NCBI RefSeq assembly: GCF_900117415.1
Contig: NZ_FPEI01000002.1
Span: forward strand, 186,001-250,000
Source: Hyphomicrobium sp. CS1BSMeth3
GTDB lineage: Bacteria > Pseudomonadota > Alphaproteobacteria > Rhizobiales > Hyphomicrobiaceae
DNA: 64,000 bases
Direction of reading: 5' to 3'
Below are positions 25,928-34,708 of the stretch, piece after piece; positions within the stretch are counted from its first letter, which is position 1; every line of letters begins with the position of its first letter. The translations under genes and the position numbers were made by a program. The notes below the pieces were generated by a model, which saw only the letters and a list, made by a program, of their open reading frames with translations, did not search any database and was not told where the DNA came from.

Positions 25928-26093
25928 CTAAAGCAACGGACTTGAAATTCGCCTCACCTCGAGGCGGGGAAGGGAGCGAATTTCAAGTCCAAAGTTGCTT
26001 TAGAGCCATCAAGTCTAAAGCGTCTTCGGACCTCAAATGCGACTTCGAGCCGGACCTCGAACCGCAAGTCGCATTCGAGGTTCGACGCTTTAG
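25928..26093. repeat. Double-hairpin intergenic repeat, copy 1
   Basis: 166 bp made of two successive imperfect hairpins. The outer arms of the first are CTAAAGCAACGGACTTGAAA and its complement, which ends GTTGCTTTAG. The second starts TCTAAAGCGTC and ends GACGCTTTAG, with inner arms around AAATGCGAC/GTCGCATT. A clearly homologous copy (158 bp) sits at 28730-28887 with most loop bases changed and arms kept. It fills most of the 338-bp gap upstream of prs. No ORF is supported. The arms' conservation suggests selection on, or transposition of, a folded form. Confidence 0.85.
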
Positions 26094-26229
26094 CAGCCGC
26101 CCCCGGCCATGTAAACGCCGCCACACAGCTCGATGACAGATTTGTTGCTGATAGATTACAAGCAGTTCCCGCGCCCGACGCGCATCGCGTCAGCACCGCA
26201 ACTTCGCGCTGTAATCTGACTGTGCGCGA

Positions 26230-26445
26230 TCAGCGCAAGCGCCGGGGACGATAAACCTGCTGCGCCTCGTCCCACTCGAGCACGCCGAGATCCTTCTCCG
26301 GGACGCGCACCTCGGCCGTCCGACGGCTGAGCTCATCCTCCGCGCGCGCCATCTGCTCGGAAACCTGCTGCGCGATCCGCCCGAGTGCCCTGTAGGCCGC
26401 ATAGAGCCCTGCGCCGACGACCATCAATCCTACGAGTTGCGGCAT
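26230..26445 (-). CDS. Small membrane protein, unknown
   Basis: 71 aa. The N-terminal hydrophobic helix (LVGLMVVGAGLYAAYRALG) is followed by a charged amphipathic stretch (EQMARAEDELSRRTAE) and a tail LEWDEAQQVYRPRRLR. GGAGGG precedes the ATG. It lies 33 bp downstream of the S49 peptidase gene on the same strand, so is probably co-transcribed with it. No known function. Confidence 0.75.
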   Translation of the reverse strand: MPQLVGLMVVGAGLYAAYRALGRIAQQVSEQMARAEDELSRRTAEVRVPEKDLGVLEWDEAQQVYRPRRLR

Positions 26446-26478
26446 AGTCCAGCCCTCCTGGCCGGAAGTTTAGCACAC

Positions 26479-27336
26479 TTAGAGGCCGAAACGTGACCAC
26501 AAGGCCCGGGTTTCGAGCGCGGAAATCACTTCGGCGGGAAGTGCGGAGCTCCACGTCGCGGCAACGGCGTCCGAGGGCCCGCCCATGCCGAACCCCGGCA
26601 TACGGCGGAAGCGGGCGAGCAGGCCGCCGCCACCCATGGGGATCACCCGCAGGCGGACCTTGTCGCCGTGAACTTCGCGCATGCGGGTCCTGACGTCGGC
26701 AATGCCATCGATGAGGCCAAATTCGAGCGCCTTCGAGCCGGTCCAGAAGGCGCCGGAGAAAAGCTCGTCCTCAGTCCCCGAGAGGCGGATGCCGCGCCGT
26801 TCTTTCACGAGACCGATGAAGGTTTCGTGGATGTCCTTCTGGAGTGCGCGGAGGCGCGCGATGTCCTCAGACTTCTCGGGCTGGAAGGGGTCCAGGATCG
26901 CCTTCGACGTGCCCGCCGTGTAGACGCGCCGGTCGATGCCGAGCTTTTCGATGGCCTTGTCGAAGCCGAAACCCGCCGAGACGACACCGATCGAGCCGAC
27001 GATCGATGAAGGATCGGCATAGATTTCATCGCCGGCAATGGCGAGGAAGTAGCCGCCCGAGGCCGCGACGTCCTCACAGAAGACGTAGACGCGCTTGCCG
27101 TGCTCGCCGGCGAGCTGGCGGATGCGCTTGTAGATGAGATGCGACTGCACTGGGCTGCCGCCGGGCGAGTTGATCAGCACGGCCACGCTCGGCAGCTTCG
27201 AGGCTTTGAAGGCCTTCTCGATGGCACCGGCAGTGCTCGCCAGCGACAGGCCGGGCCGCAATGGCGTCACCATGCCGATCGGGCCGGTAAAGCGCAGAAC
27301 CGGCACCACGGGGGCGCGCGAAAAGAGGGAAAACAC
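26479..27336 (-). CDS. S49-family serine peptidase (SohB/SppA-like)
   Basis: 285 aa ClpP-fold peptidase. Landmarks are LINSPGGSPVQSHLIYKRIR, the nucleophile Ser in CEDVAASGGYFLAIAGDEI, the conserved SSIVGSIGVVSAGFGF, and the Lys of the Ser/Lys dyad in TAGTSKAILDPFQPE. It lacks an obvious N-terminal membrane anchor, unlike the second S49 gene at 50229-51200. It likely degrades signal peptides or membrane-protein fragments. The start is GTG. A GGTCCGGC/GCCGGACC hairpin (27361-27380) lies in its leader. Confidence 0.92.
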   Translation of the reverse strand: MFSLFSRAPVVPVLRFTGPIGMVTPLRPGLSLASTAGAIEKAFKASKLPSVAVLINSPGGSPVQSHLIYKRIRQLAGEHGKRVYVFCEDVAASGGYFLAIAGDEIYADPSSIVGSIGVVSAGFGFDKAIEKLGIDRRVYTAGTSKAILDPFQPEKSEDIARLRALQKDIHETFIGLVKERRGIRLSGTEDELFSGAFWTGSKALEFGLIDGIADVRTRMREVHGDKVRLRVIPMGGGGLLARFRRMPGFGMGGPSDAVAATWSSALPAEVISALETRALWSRFGL

Positions 27337-27463
27337 CAGGAGAACCTCGAACGTCGGTCGGGTCCGGCCATTGCCGGACCATCACCCTAGATATGGTCCT
27401 GCGACAAGGACTTACAAGCTCCGCGCGATCGGGACACTAGGTGCTGCCCATATCAACACGGGG

Positions 27464-27985
27464 TTAATCGCCGCGCCGCTTGAGCTTCTCCAGAGCTGCA
27501 AACGGATTTTCGCGCGTTGGCGTCTGCTCCTCCTTCCAATCGAAAGCGGCACCATCACTGCGCGGAAAAGGATCGACCGTGCTCGCCAGCTCCTCGTAGA
27601 CGACGCGGCCGACATCGAGGCGACCATCCTCGATGGGCTCGGGATCATCGGCGAGCGAATCGATGTCCGCGCCCGGGCCATCACCGAGCAACTCCGGCGG
27701 CCAGTACGCCACATCGAGACGCACGCGATAGATCCGCTCGATCGGATCGAGCGTCACGACGCACGTCTGCTTTGCCGTCATCTCGGCATCGCCATGCAGC
27801 TCGAAGCGGCCCGACTCGAAAGGTTTGATCGTGTAGCGGGCGACGAGCCGCGTGCAGGCATCAATGCCGAGCGCCTCCGCGAGCGCCGCGCGCATGTCAG
27901 GCGTCGCCTCGCGCGTCACGTCGAGCCCGGCTTCAGGGATCGCGCGTGTCTCGTGCGTCCAGTCGAGGACCGTGTCCATCGTCAT
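27464..27985 (-). CDS. DUF177 (YceD-like) protein
   Basis: 173 aa, DUF177/YceD family. The family core is visible as QTCVVTLDPIERIYRVRLDV, where the paired Cys of many homologues is reduced to one, and VDVGRVVYEELA-like DVGRVVYEELASTVDPFPR. YceD in other bacteria sits with rpmF and is linked to 23S rRNA or ribosome metabolism. Here it overlaps the upstream CBP3-like gene by 4 bp (ATGA), the common alphaproteobacterial pairing. Function is not proven. Confidence 0.88.
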   Translation of the reverse strand: MTMDTVLDWTHETRAIPEAGLDVTREATPDMRAALAEALGIDACTRLVARYTIKPFESGRFELHGDAEMTAKQTCVVTLDPIERIYRVRLDVAYWPPELLGDGPGADIDSLADDPEPIEDGRLDVGRVVYEELASTVDPFPRSDGAAFDWKEEQTPTRENPFAALEKLKRRGD

Positions 27986-28569
27986 GATCCTTCCTGCGCC
28001 GCGCTCGGAAAACTTACCTTGCCGTCAGCAAGGCCCGCGCCATCTTGCACTTCGAGCGACGCGACCGCCCGACGCACATAATCCGCAAGGGCGCGTGCGC
28101 CGGGCACCTCGGCCGGATCACTACGCCAGACCTCGGCCGCTAGCGCTGCGGCGAGCGCATCGCCATCGAGCGCCTCGGAGCTTCCAGCGATGGCAGCACG
28201 ATAGGCATTGCCGCGCTCGAGCACTGCCGCTGTCGCCTTTTTCACGTGGCGCGGCACGCCCATGTCGCCAATGCCGAGCCGGCGGCAGGCATCATCCATG
28301 TCGGCGACGAAAGCCTCGAGCATCGCGCGTCCCGTCGGCTGACCGTCCGCCCCCTCGAGCTCGAGCCGCGAGAGCACCAGCGCCACGTGCAGCACGATCA
28401 TCTCGAAGCGGCCGTGCACGGTGTCCGGCACGCCGTACTGCCTGTAGAAGGGCTCGGAGCGCGCTTGTGCCACAATTGCCTCGTAGAGGCTGAGACCGGC
28501 ACGATGCTGCGGCGCCCGCCGGGTCAGGGACGAAAAGAACGATCTTGCGCGTGACGGGGCGGAAGACAT
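27982..28569 (-). CDS. Ubiquinol-cytochrome c chaperone (CBP3-like)
   Basis: 195 aa all-helical protein of the ubiq_cyt_C_chap family, needed in mitochondria for cytochrome b assembly into the bc1 complex. Typical segments are YEAIVAQARSEPFYRQYGVP, RFEMIVLHVALVLSRLE, AFVADMDDACRRLGIGDMGV and KATAAVLERGNAYRAAI. The DUF177 partner follows with a 4-bp overlap and bamE is divergent, a gene order familiar from Rhizobiales. Role here is inferred from family membership. Confidence 0.9.
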   Translation of the reverse strand: MSSAPSRARSFFSSLTRRAPQHRAGLSLYEAIVAQARSEPFYRQYGVPDTVHGRFEMIVLHVALVLSRLELEGADGQPTGRAMLEAFVADMDDACRRLGIGDMGVPRHVKKATAAVLERGNAYRAAIAGSSEALDGDALAAALAAEVWRSDPAEVPGARALADYVRRAVASLEVQDGAGLADGKVSFPSAAQEGS

Positions 28570-28976
28570 CTAGCTCAGGGTGCTCCGAAGCGGTGCAGGG
28601 CCGGGCCTGCGAGGGGGTTTGAACACACCTGGGACGGATTGACCAGTCCTGCCTCTGTGGTCTCCAGGGGGCGACAATCCGGTCGGGGATTGGGTGGCGC
28701 CACGGCATTGCCAGTGTAGGATGGGGACGCTAAAGCAACGGACTTGAAATTCGCCTGGCCTGGAGGCTGGGCGTGGAGCGAATTTCAAGTCCAAAGTTGC
28801 TTTAGAATCTAAAGCGTCTTTGGATCTCAAATGCGACTACGAGCCCGATCCGAAGCATGGGGTCGCATTTAAGGTCCGACGCTTTAGGCGGGTGTCAAGG
28901 GCGGCGCGAGGACGATTCGGCAGCTCGGCCAGCAATGCCCGGCAGGTGGGGAAGTAGCTCGGGGGAGCAATTGGTA
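28570..28976. other. Divergent intergenic region with repeat copy 2
   Basis: 407 bp between the CBP3-like gene and bamE. Its centre is the double-hairpin repeat (28730-28887). The left part (28570-28729) is GC-rich with no feature I can support. The right part (28888-28976) must contain the bamE promoter and its GGGGGAG ribosome-binding site. Confidence 0.6.
28730..28887. repeat. Double-hairpin intergenic repeat, copy 2
   Basis: 158-bp homologue of the element at 25928-26093 in the same orientation. Shared arms include CTAAAGCAACGGACTTGAAA, GCGAATTTCAAGTCCAAAG and TCTAAAGCGTCTT. Loops differ (GGCCTGGAGG here). Both hairpins are kept. See copy 1. Confidence 0.85.
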
Positions 28977-29465
28977 ATGACGGGCACGCGAGTTTCACGC
29001 CACGCGATCCGACGCACGAGCGTACGCCTCCCCGTAATCGGCGCGCTGTTTGCCGCGATTGCGATATCGACCGGCGCCTGCTCGCCGACCACCATGCGGC
29101 ACGGCCATCAGTTCCAGGAAAGCGACCTTCAGCAGGTCCAGCCCGGCATGACCCAGGATGCGGTGCGCCTGGCCCTCGGCACGCCCGACACGACCTCCAC
29201 GATCTCGGGCGGCATGGCCTACTACTACATTTCCAGCACCACCCAGCAGATGGCCTTCATGAAGCCGACCGAGACCGATCGGAAGGTGCTCGCGGTCTAC
29301 TTCAATCCCACCGGCTCGGTCGATCGCGTGGCGCAGTACGGTCGCAAGGACGGCAAGATCTTCGACTACGTGAAGCGCGAGACGCCGAGCCATGCGCGTG
29401 ACCAGGGTCTCGTCGGCCAGATCCTGCGCGGCCTCGGCCCGGTCAACCCGCTCGGCAACTACTGA
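28977..29465 (+). CDS. bamE: Outer membrane assembly lipoprotein BamE (SmpA/OmlA)
   Basis: 162 aa. Signal peptide ending in the lipobox STGAC-S, then the BamE domain: FQESDLQQVQPGMTQDAVRLALGTPDT and YYYISSTTQQMAFMKPTETDRKVLAVYF. BamE is part of the BAM machine that inserts beta-barrels in the outer membrane. Length slightly exceeds enterobacterial BamE, as usual in alphaproteobacteria. ATG 28977 is chosen because it opens the signal peptide and has GGGGGAG upstream. Confidence 0.93.
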   Translation: MTGTRVSRHAIRRTSVRLPVIGALFAAIAISTGACSPTTMRHGHQFQESDLQQVQPGMTQDAVRLALGTPDTTSTISGGMAYYYISSTTQQMAFMKPTETDRKVLAVYFNPTGSVDRVAQYGRKDGKIFDYVKRETPSHARDQGLVGQILRGLGPVNPLGNY

Positions 29466-29479
29466 GCGGTTGGCCAGCT

Positions 29480-29848
29480 TCAAAGCACGCGAAGCAGCCC
29501 GAGCCCGGCGAGCATGAGCACGTTGAGCAGGCTCGAGAGATTGACGTCGCCAGGCGCCTTGACGCGGATGACGCGCACCTGAGGCACGCCGCTCCCTGAT
29601 GCATCGCTCCCAGAGCGCGGCTCGCGTGCCGTCGCCCAGCGCCAGAGCCAGCCGCCGAGCGGCCGCGCCCGGAGCCCCATTTCCAACGGTGCGCGCCGCC
29701 AGCCGTACTTGAAGGCGAACACCACGAAAACGATCACCAGGATCTGCAGCAGCGTCGAGACCCAGCCGCCGACAAGCAGCCAGGCAATGGACCAGATCCA
29801 GCCGGCGATCGCGGCCAGCAGCCAGACGATCCAGCTCACGATTTCCAT
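29480..29848 (-). CDS. Conserved-type small membrane protein, unknown
   Basis: 122 aa. Two N-terminal membrane helices (IVWLLAAIAGWIWSIAWLLV and LLQILVIVFVVFAFKYGW) precede a basic, Pro/Gly/Ser-rich linker and a C-terminal hydrophobic end (LNVLMLAGLGLL). No enzymatic motif. Lies between bamE (convergent) and glyQ (divergent). Confidence 0.7.
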   Translation of the reverse strand: MEIVSWIVWLLAAIAGWIWSIAWLLVGGWVSTLLQILVIVFVVFAFKYGWRRAPLEMGLRARPLGGWLWRWATAREPRSGSDASGSGVPQVRVIRVKAPGDVNLSSLLNVLMLAGLGLLRVL

Positions 29849-29982
29849 GAGTTGGCTTTCCCCGCTTCCTCGGCCCCGCTGCGGTGGCCTTGATCACCCG
29901 GCCGAATGCTTAATGACGCGCGGCCCGGAATGCGTATAGTGCGCCCTGACCGATAACCCATGACTTAGCGAAATCCGTGGCC

Positions 29983-30954
29983 ATGCCTCAGTCGACTTTG
30001 AAAAGGTCGTCCGCCAAAGCCGCGACCGCGCCGGCAGGCGCGCTCGACCCGCGCCATGCGTTCCAGGACCTTATCCTGACGCTCCAGCAGTTCTGGGGCG
30101 CGCAAGGCTGCGTCGTCCTCCAGCCCTATGACATGGAAGTGGGCGCCGGCACGTTCCATCCCGCAACGACCCTGCGTGCGCTCGGGCCGAAGCCGTGGAA
30201 CGCGGCCTACGTGCAGCCCTCGCGGCGCCCGAAGGACGGGCGCTATGGCGAGAACCCGAACCGGATGCAGCACTACTACCAGTTCCAGGTGATCATGAAG
30301 CCGTCACCGCCGGACATCCTGGACCTGTACCTCAAGAGCCTCGACGCCATCGGCATCGACACGTCCGTCAACGACATCCGCTTTGTCGAGGACGACTGGG
30401 AGAGTCCAACGCTCGGCGCGTGGGGCCTCGGCTGGGAGGTGTGGTGCAATGGCATGGAGGTGACGCAGTTCACCTACTTCCAGCAGGTCGGCGGCTTCGA
30501 CTGCAATCCCGTGTCGGGCGAGATCACCTACGGTCTCGAGCGCCTCGCCATGTACGTGCAGGGCGTCGATCGCGTGTACGATCTCAACTTCAACGGCCGC
30601 GAGGACGCGCGCAAGCTCACGTACGGCGACATCTTCCTGCAGTCCGAGCAGGAGTATTCGCGCTTCAACTTCGAGTATGCGGATACCGAGCTGCTGCTGC
30701 GTCACTTCAAGGATGCCGAGGGCGAGTGCCAGTCCCTGCTCGAAAAGGGTTGGGTCGATGGCCCGAGCGGCCGGCGCCATCTCATGGCGCTCCCGGCCTA
30801 CGACCAGTGCATCAAGGCCTCGCACATCTTCAATCTGCTCGATGCGCGCGGCGTGATCTCGGTGACCGAGCGCCAGAGCTATATCCTGCGCGTGCGCGAG
30901 CTGGCCAAGGCGTGCTGCGCCGCGTGGCTGCAGACAGTGGGAGGCGGCGCATGA
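29983..30954 (+). CDS. glyQ: Glycyl-tRNA synthetase alpha subunit
   Basis: About 323 aa catalytic class II subunit of the bacterial alpha2beta2 enzyme. Family blocks: [86 protein letters not shown]. About 15 N-terminal residues of low complexity precede the core. A GTG at 29977 is an alternative start. The stop overlaps the next ATG (ATGA). Confidence 0.96.
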   Translation: MPQSTLKRSSAKAATAPAGALDPRHAFQDLILTLQQFWGAQGCVVLQPYDMEVGAGTFHPATTLRALGPKPWNAAYVQPSRRPKDGRYGENPNRMQHYYQFQVIMKPSPPDILDLYLKSLDAIGIDTSVNDIRFVEDDWESPTLGAWGLGWEVWCNGMEVTQFTYFQQVGGFDCNPVSGEITYGLERLAMYVQGVDRVYDLNFNGREDARKLTYGDIFLQSEQEYSRFNFEYADTELLLRHFKDAEGECQSLLEKGWVDGPSGRRHLMALPAYDQCIKASHIFNLLDARGVISVTERQSYILRVRELAKACCAAWLQTVGGGA

Positions 30955-31310
30955 GAACGATCAAGGCGCGACAGGCCGCCCGCAAGGAGGCCAAGGCCAA
31001 GCAGCCGCGGAATACCGCCGCGAAGAATGCACCGCTCTGGATGCGCGTGTTCTCGACGGTGAGCATGCTCGGCATCTTGAGCCTTGCGGTGATGGGCGCC
31101 TGGTTCGGCTTCTACGCGGGCGGTCTGGGCGCCGGTTTTGCCGGACTGATCGGCGGCGGCGCGCTCGGCTGGTTCGTCAGCTATGTCATCGGCAACATGC
31201 TGAAGGAAATGCTGCCGCTGATCCGCGTGCTCCTGGTGCTCGCCATCATCGGCGCGACCATTTATGTGCTGCATCTTCTCGGCGTGCAGCTCGGCATCAA
31301 TCCGAAGTAA
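30951..31310 (+). CDS. Small membrane protein between glyQ and glyS
   Basis: 119 aa. A highly basic N terminus ([20 protein letters not shown]) is followed by three hydrophobic segments ([59 protein letters not shown]). The ATG overlaps the glyQ stop by 4 bp and has GGGAGG upstream; glyS starts 14 bp after its stop. It is therefore embedded in the glyQS operon. No known family recognised. Confidence 0.85.
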   Translation: MRTIKARQAARKEAKAKQPRNTAAKNAPLWMRVFSTVSMLGILSLAVMGAWFGFYAGGLGAGFAGLIGGGALGWFVSYVIGNMLKEMLPLIRVLLVLAIIGATIYVLHLLGVQLGINPK

Positions 31311-31324
31311 TGCGGCCCTAAGCC

Positions 31325-33532
31325 ATGTCAGAATTGCTGCTTGAGCTATTCTCCGAAGAGATCCCCGCGCGTATGCAGACGCGTGCAGCCGAGGATCTGA
31401 AGCGCCTCGTGCTCGAAGGCCTCAAGGCGACGGGCCTTGCCACCGGCAATGCCATGAGCTTCTCGACGCCGCGGCGCCTGACGCTGGTCGTGGAAGGCGT
31501 GGCCGCGCGCTCGCCCGCCATCTCGGAGGAGCGCAAAGGTCCGCGCGTCGGCGCGCCCGAGGCGGCGCTTGCGGGCTTTCTCAAGTCGGCGGGCATTGCC
31601 TCGATCGGCGAGGCGACCGTCGTCAGTGATCCCAAGAAGGGCGACTACTACATCGCCAAAATCGAGAAGCCGGGCCGCGCGGCAGCCGAGATCATCGCCG
31701 AGGTCGTGCCGGCCGTGCTCGACAAGTTCCCCTGGCCGAAGTCCCAGCGCTGGGGCAGCCGCCCCGAGACATGGGTGCGGCCGCTGCACGGCATTCTCTG
31801 CCTTCTCGGCGGCAAGGTCGTGCCCTTTGCCTGGGCCGGTGTCGAAGCCTCGAACATGACGCGGGGGCATCGCTTCCACGGCAATGAGCCCTTCGCCGTC
31901 ACGAGCTTCGAGGACTACGGCACGAAGCTCAGGGAAGCGAAGGTTCTGCTGCCCGCGCCCGAGCGCGCGGAGATGATCCGCGAGCAGGCCGAGGCGCTCG
32001 CCAAAAAGCACAAGCTCGAGCTGGTCGCGGACGATGCGCTCCTCGCCGAGAACGCCGGCCTGACCGAATGGCCGACCGTGCTCATGGGCCACTTCGACGA
32101 AGCCTTCCTCGAAGTGCCGGCCGAGTGCCTCATCACGTCCATGAAGGCGCATCAGAAGTGCTTTTCGCTGCGCGATCCGAAGACGGGCAAGCTGGCGAAC
32201 CGCTTTCTCGCGGTCTCGAACCTCATTGCGACGGACGGCGGCAAGCAGATCGTCGAAGGCAACGAGAAGGTCATTCGCGCGCGGCTGAGCGACGCCCGCT
32301 TCTTCTGGGAGCAGGACCTGAAGCGCCCGCTCGACGAGATGGCGACGGCGCTCGAAGGCATCACCTTCCACGAGAAGCTCGGCAGCCAGAAGGATCGCGT
32401 CGAGCGCATTGCCGAGCTGGCCTTCCAGATTGCCGGCGCCGTCGATGCCGTGCCCGAGGACGCGCGGCGCGGCGCTCAGCTCTGCAAGGCCGATCTCGTC
32501 TCGGGGATGGTCGGCGAGTTCCCCGAGTTGCAGGGCCTCATGGGACGGTACTACGCGGAGAAGGCGGGCACGAAGCCCGAGATCGCGCGCGCCATCGAGC
32601 TTCACTACAAGCCCAAAGGCCCATCCGACGCGGTGCCGCTCGCCTCGGAGGGCGATGCGACAGCGATCGCGGTGGCGCTTGCTGACAAGCTCGACACGCT
32701 CGTCGGCTTCTGGGCCATCGGCGAGAAGCCGACAGGATCGGGTGATCCCTACCAGCTCCGCCGCGCCGCCCTCGGCGTGATCCGCATCGTGCTGGAGAAT
32801 GATTTGCGGTTGCCGCTGAGCAAGGTAATTGGCTCAATGGAACGCGCGCTTGGGCGTAGGAATATTGAGCAACTATTGGCCCGCGCGAATGATCCAGTAG
32901 CAAGAGCTGAGGACGAAGCGGAGCTCAAGAGGATCAAGGCTGCGGCTAAGCGCGGCGAATCAATCGAAGTGAATCCCAAGATGCCTGGGCTACTGGATGG
33001 GATCACTAGCGACCTCCTCTCCTTCTTCGCCGATCGCCTGAAGGTGCACCTGCGCGAAAAAGGCGCGCGACATGATCTGATCGACGCCGTGTTCGCACTC
33101 GGCGGGCAGGACGACCTTGCGCTCATCGTGAAGCGCGTCGAGGCGCTCGACCAGTTCCTCAAGACCGACGACGGCGCGAACCTGCTCATCGGCGTGAAGC
33201 GCGCGTCCAACATCCTCTCGATCGAGGAGAAGAAGGACAAAGCGAGCTACACTGGCGACTACGACCTCAAGCTGCTCAAGGAGAAAGCCGAAGTCGCGCT
33301 CGCCGCCGCCATCGAGGAAGTCAAGCAGGACACCGTCGCCGCGATCAACGTCGAGAATTTCACCGGCGCCATGAACGCGCTCGCCGAGTTGCGCAAACCT
33401 GTCGATGACTTCTTCGATCAGGTGACCGTCAACGCCGACGATCCCGCGCTGCGCAAGAACCGCCTCCATCTGCTCTCGCAGATCCGCGCGGCCACGCTCG
33501 GCGTCGCCGACTTCTCCAAGATCGCGGGATAG
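31325..33532 (+). CDS. glyS: Glycyl-tRNA synthetase beta subunit
   Basis: 735 aa, tRNA-binding subunit. N-terminal LLLELFSEEIPARMQTRAAEDL is diagnostic, and SMKAHQKCFSLRD, RLSDARFFWEQDLK and GDPYQLRRAALGVIRI follow. A C-terminal DALR-like anticodon-binding region closes the protein (ENFTGAMNALAELRKPVDDFFDQVTVNADD). Within the gene, about 32805-33005 has clearly lower GC and different codon choice than the rest; it encodes a charged linker (LARANDPVARAEDEAELKR). The reading frame stays intact throughout. Confidence 0.97.
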   Translation: MSELLLELFSEEIPARMQTRAAEDLKRLVLEGLKATGLATGNAMSFSTPRRLTLVVEGVAARSPAISEERKGPRVGAPEAALAGFLKSAGIASIGEATVVSDPKKGDYYIAKIEKPGRAAAEIIAEVVPAVLDKFPWPKSQRWGSRPETWVRPLHGILCLLGGKVVPFAWAGVEASNMTRGHRFHGNEPFAVTSFEDYGTKLREAKVLLPAPERAEMIREQAEALAKKHKLELVADDALLAENAGLTEWPTVLMGHFDEAFLEVPAECLITSMKAHQKCFSLRDPKTGKLANRFLAVSNLIATDGGKQIVEGNEKVIRARLSDARFFWEQDLKRPLDEMATALEGITFHEKLGSQKDRVERIAELAFQIAGAVDAVPEDARRGAQLCKADLVSGMVGEFPELQGLMGRYYAEKAGTKPEIARAIELHYKPKGPSDAVPLASEGDATAIAVALADKLDTLVGFWAIGEKPTGSGDPYQLRRAALGVIRIVLENDLRLPLSKVIGSMERALGRRNIEQLLARANDPVARAEDEAELKRIKAAAKRGESIEVNPKMPGLLDGITSDLLSFFADRLKVHLREKGARHDLIDAVFALGGQDDLALIVKRVEALDQFLKTDDGANLLIGVKRASNILSIEEKKDKASYTGDYDLKLLKEKAEVALAAAIEEVKQDTVAAINVENFTGAMNALAELRKPVDDFFDQVTVNADDPALRKNRLHLLSQIRAATLGVADFSKIAG

Positions 33533-33577
33533 CTAGCCGTGGGGTTGTCGATGCGCTCTCCGCACTCGCGCCGGAAA

Positions 33578-33678
33578 TCCCCCTCCCCCTTGTGGGGAGG
33601 GGTTAGGGGTGGGGGGAATCCCTACCGCCGGCGTTCTGCAATCCCCCCCTCCTAACCTCCCCCACAAGGGGGGAGGGA
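33578..33678. repeat. GC-rich composite palindromic repeat
   Basis: Two arms, 33578-33619 and 33640-33678, are inverted copies of one another. Each contains its own small palindrome (CCCCTTGTGGGG-like) and a TTAGGGG/CCTAACC segment. The type (CCCTCCCC-TTGTGGGGAGGGGTTAGG) is widely scattered in alphaproteobacterial genomes. A related element lies at 49291-49412. Lies after glyS and before the AEC transporter; could end or stabilise transcripts. Confidence 0.85.
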
Positions 33679-33745
33679 CCGCGTTGGCGAACCGGAAGTC
33701 GTTCCCGAAAAAGCAAAGCTTCCAGCCCAAATCGAGCCCATCCAT

Positions 33746-34705
33746 ATGCTCGCGATCATCACGCTCGTCGCTCCGGTTTTCGGGCTCATCGCCATCGGCT
33801 GGGGCGCCGCGCGCATCCGGTACGTGCCCGAAGCCGCCGGCCCGCTGCTGAGCGAGTTCGCCTACAAGATCCTCATCCCGGCGCTGCTCTTTCGCGCCAT
33901 GGCGACCATGGCGCCGCCCGCACAGTCTCCTTGGCTGCTCGCGGGCACGTATGCGACGGCCGTCCTCCTCGTCTGGCTCACGGCCACGCTCGCGACACTC
34001 ATCCTGCTCCGCCGTCCCGCTGCCGATGCGCCAGCCATTGCCTTCGCGACCACGTTCGGCAATGGGCTCATGCTCGGCATTCCGCTCATCCTTTCGGCCT
34101 TCGGGCCGGAAGCCGCAACGCCCGTCGCGATCCTCGTTACGTGCGACTCGATCCTGCTCTGGATGCTCGGCACGCTGCACATGGAGCTGGCGCTGCGCGG
34201 TTTCGGCGGCGGATCGCTCATGCAGGTCGCACGCACGGTGCTCCATCTCGTGCGCAATCCGATCATCGCCGCCGTCATCATCGGCACGCTCTGGCGATGG
34301 AGCGGCCTCGCGCTGCCGGGCGTCGTCGACAAGCTCATCACGCTGCTGGCGGGCGCCGCAATCCCCGTCTCGCTCACGGCCCTCGGCATGACGCTCGCGC
34401 GCTATGAGATCAAAGGCCAGACGCCGACGCTCCTGCTCATCACCGTGCTGAAGCTCGTCGCCTTTCCGGCCGTCGTTCTATGGCTCGGGATGTTCGTCGT
34501 GGGGCTGACGCCAGTCTGGGCAGGCGCGCTCGCGGTATTCTCCAGCATGCCCGTCGGCGCGAACGCCTTCGTGTTCGCGGCACGCTACGAGCGCGCGGTC
34601 GGCTCGGTCTCGGCGGCCGTCGCCGTGACGACCGTCATCGCCGTGCTCACGGTCACGGCCATGCTGGTGATCCTGCAAGGGTTGGGTCTGCCGGTGCGGG
34701 TCTAG
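33746..34705 (+). CDS. AEC-family (auxin efflux carrier-like) transporter
   Basis: 319 aa with about ten membrane helices in two inverted five-helix halves. Landmarks: LSEFAYKILIPALLFRAMA, the helix break ATTFGNGLMLGIPLILSAFG, AGAAIPVSLTALGMTLA and SSMPVGANAFVFAARYE. Bacterial AEC proteins export or take up organic acids such as malate or malonate; the substrate here is unknown. Single-gene unit with hairpins after the stop. Confidence 0.93.
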   Translation: MLAIITLVAPVFGLIAIGWGAARIRYVPEAAGPLLSEFAYKILIPALLFRAMATMAPPAQSPWLLAGTYATAVLLVWLTATLATLILLRRPAADAPAIAFATTFGNGLMLGIPLILSAFGPEAATPVAILVTCDSILLWMLGTLHMELALRGFGGGSLMQVARTVLHLVRNPIIAAVIIGTLWRWSGLALPGVVDKLITLLAGAAIPVSLTALGMTLARYEIKGQTPTLLLITVLKLVAFPAVVLWLGMFVVGLTPVWAGALAVFSSMPVGANAFVFAARYERAVGSVSAAVAVTTVIAVLTVTAMLVILQGLGLPVRV

Positions 34706-34708
34706 AAT

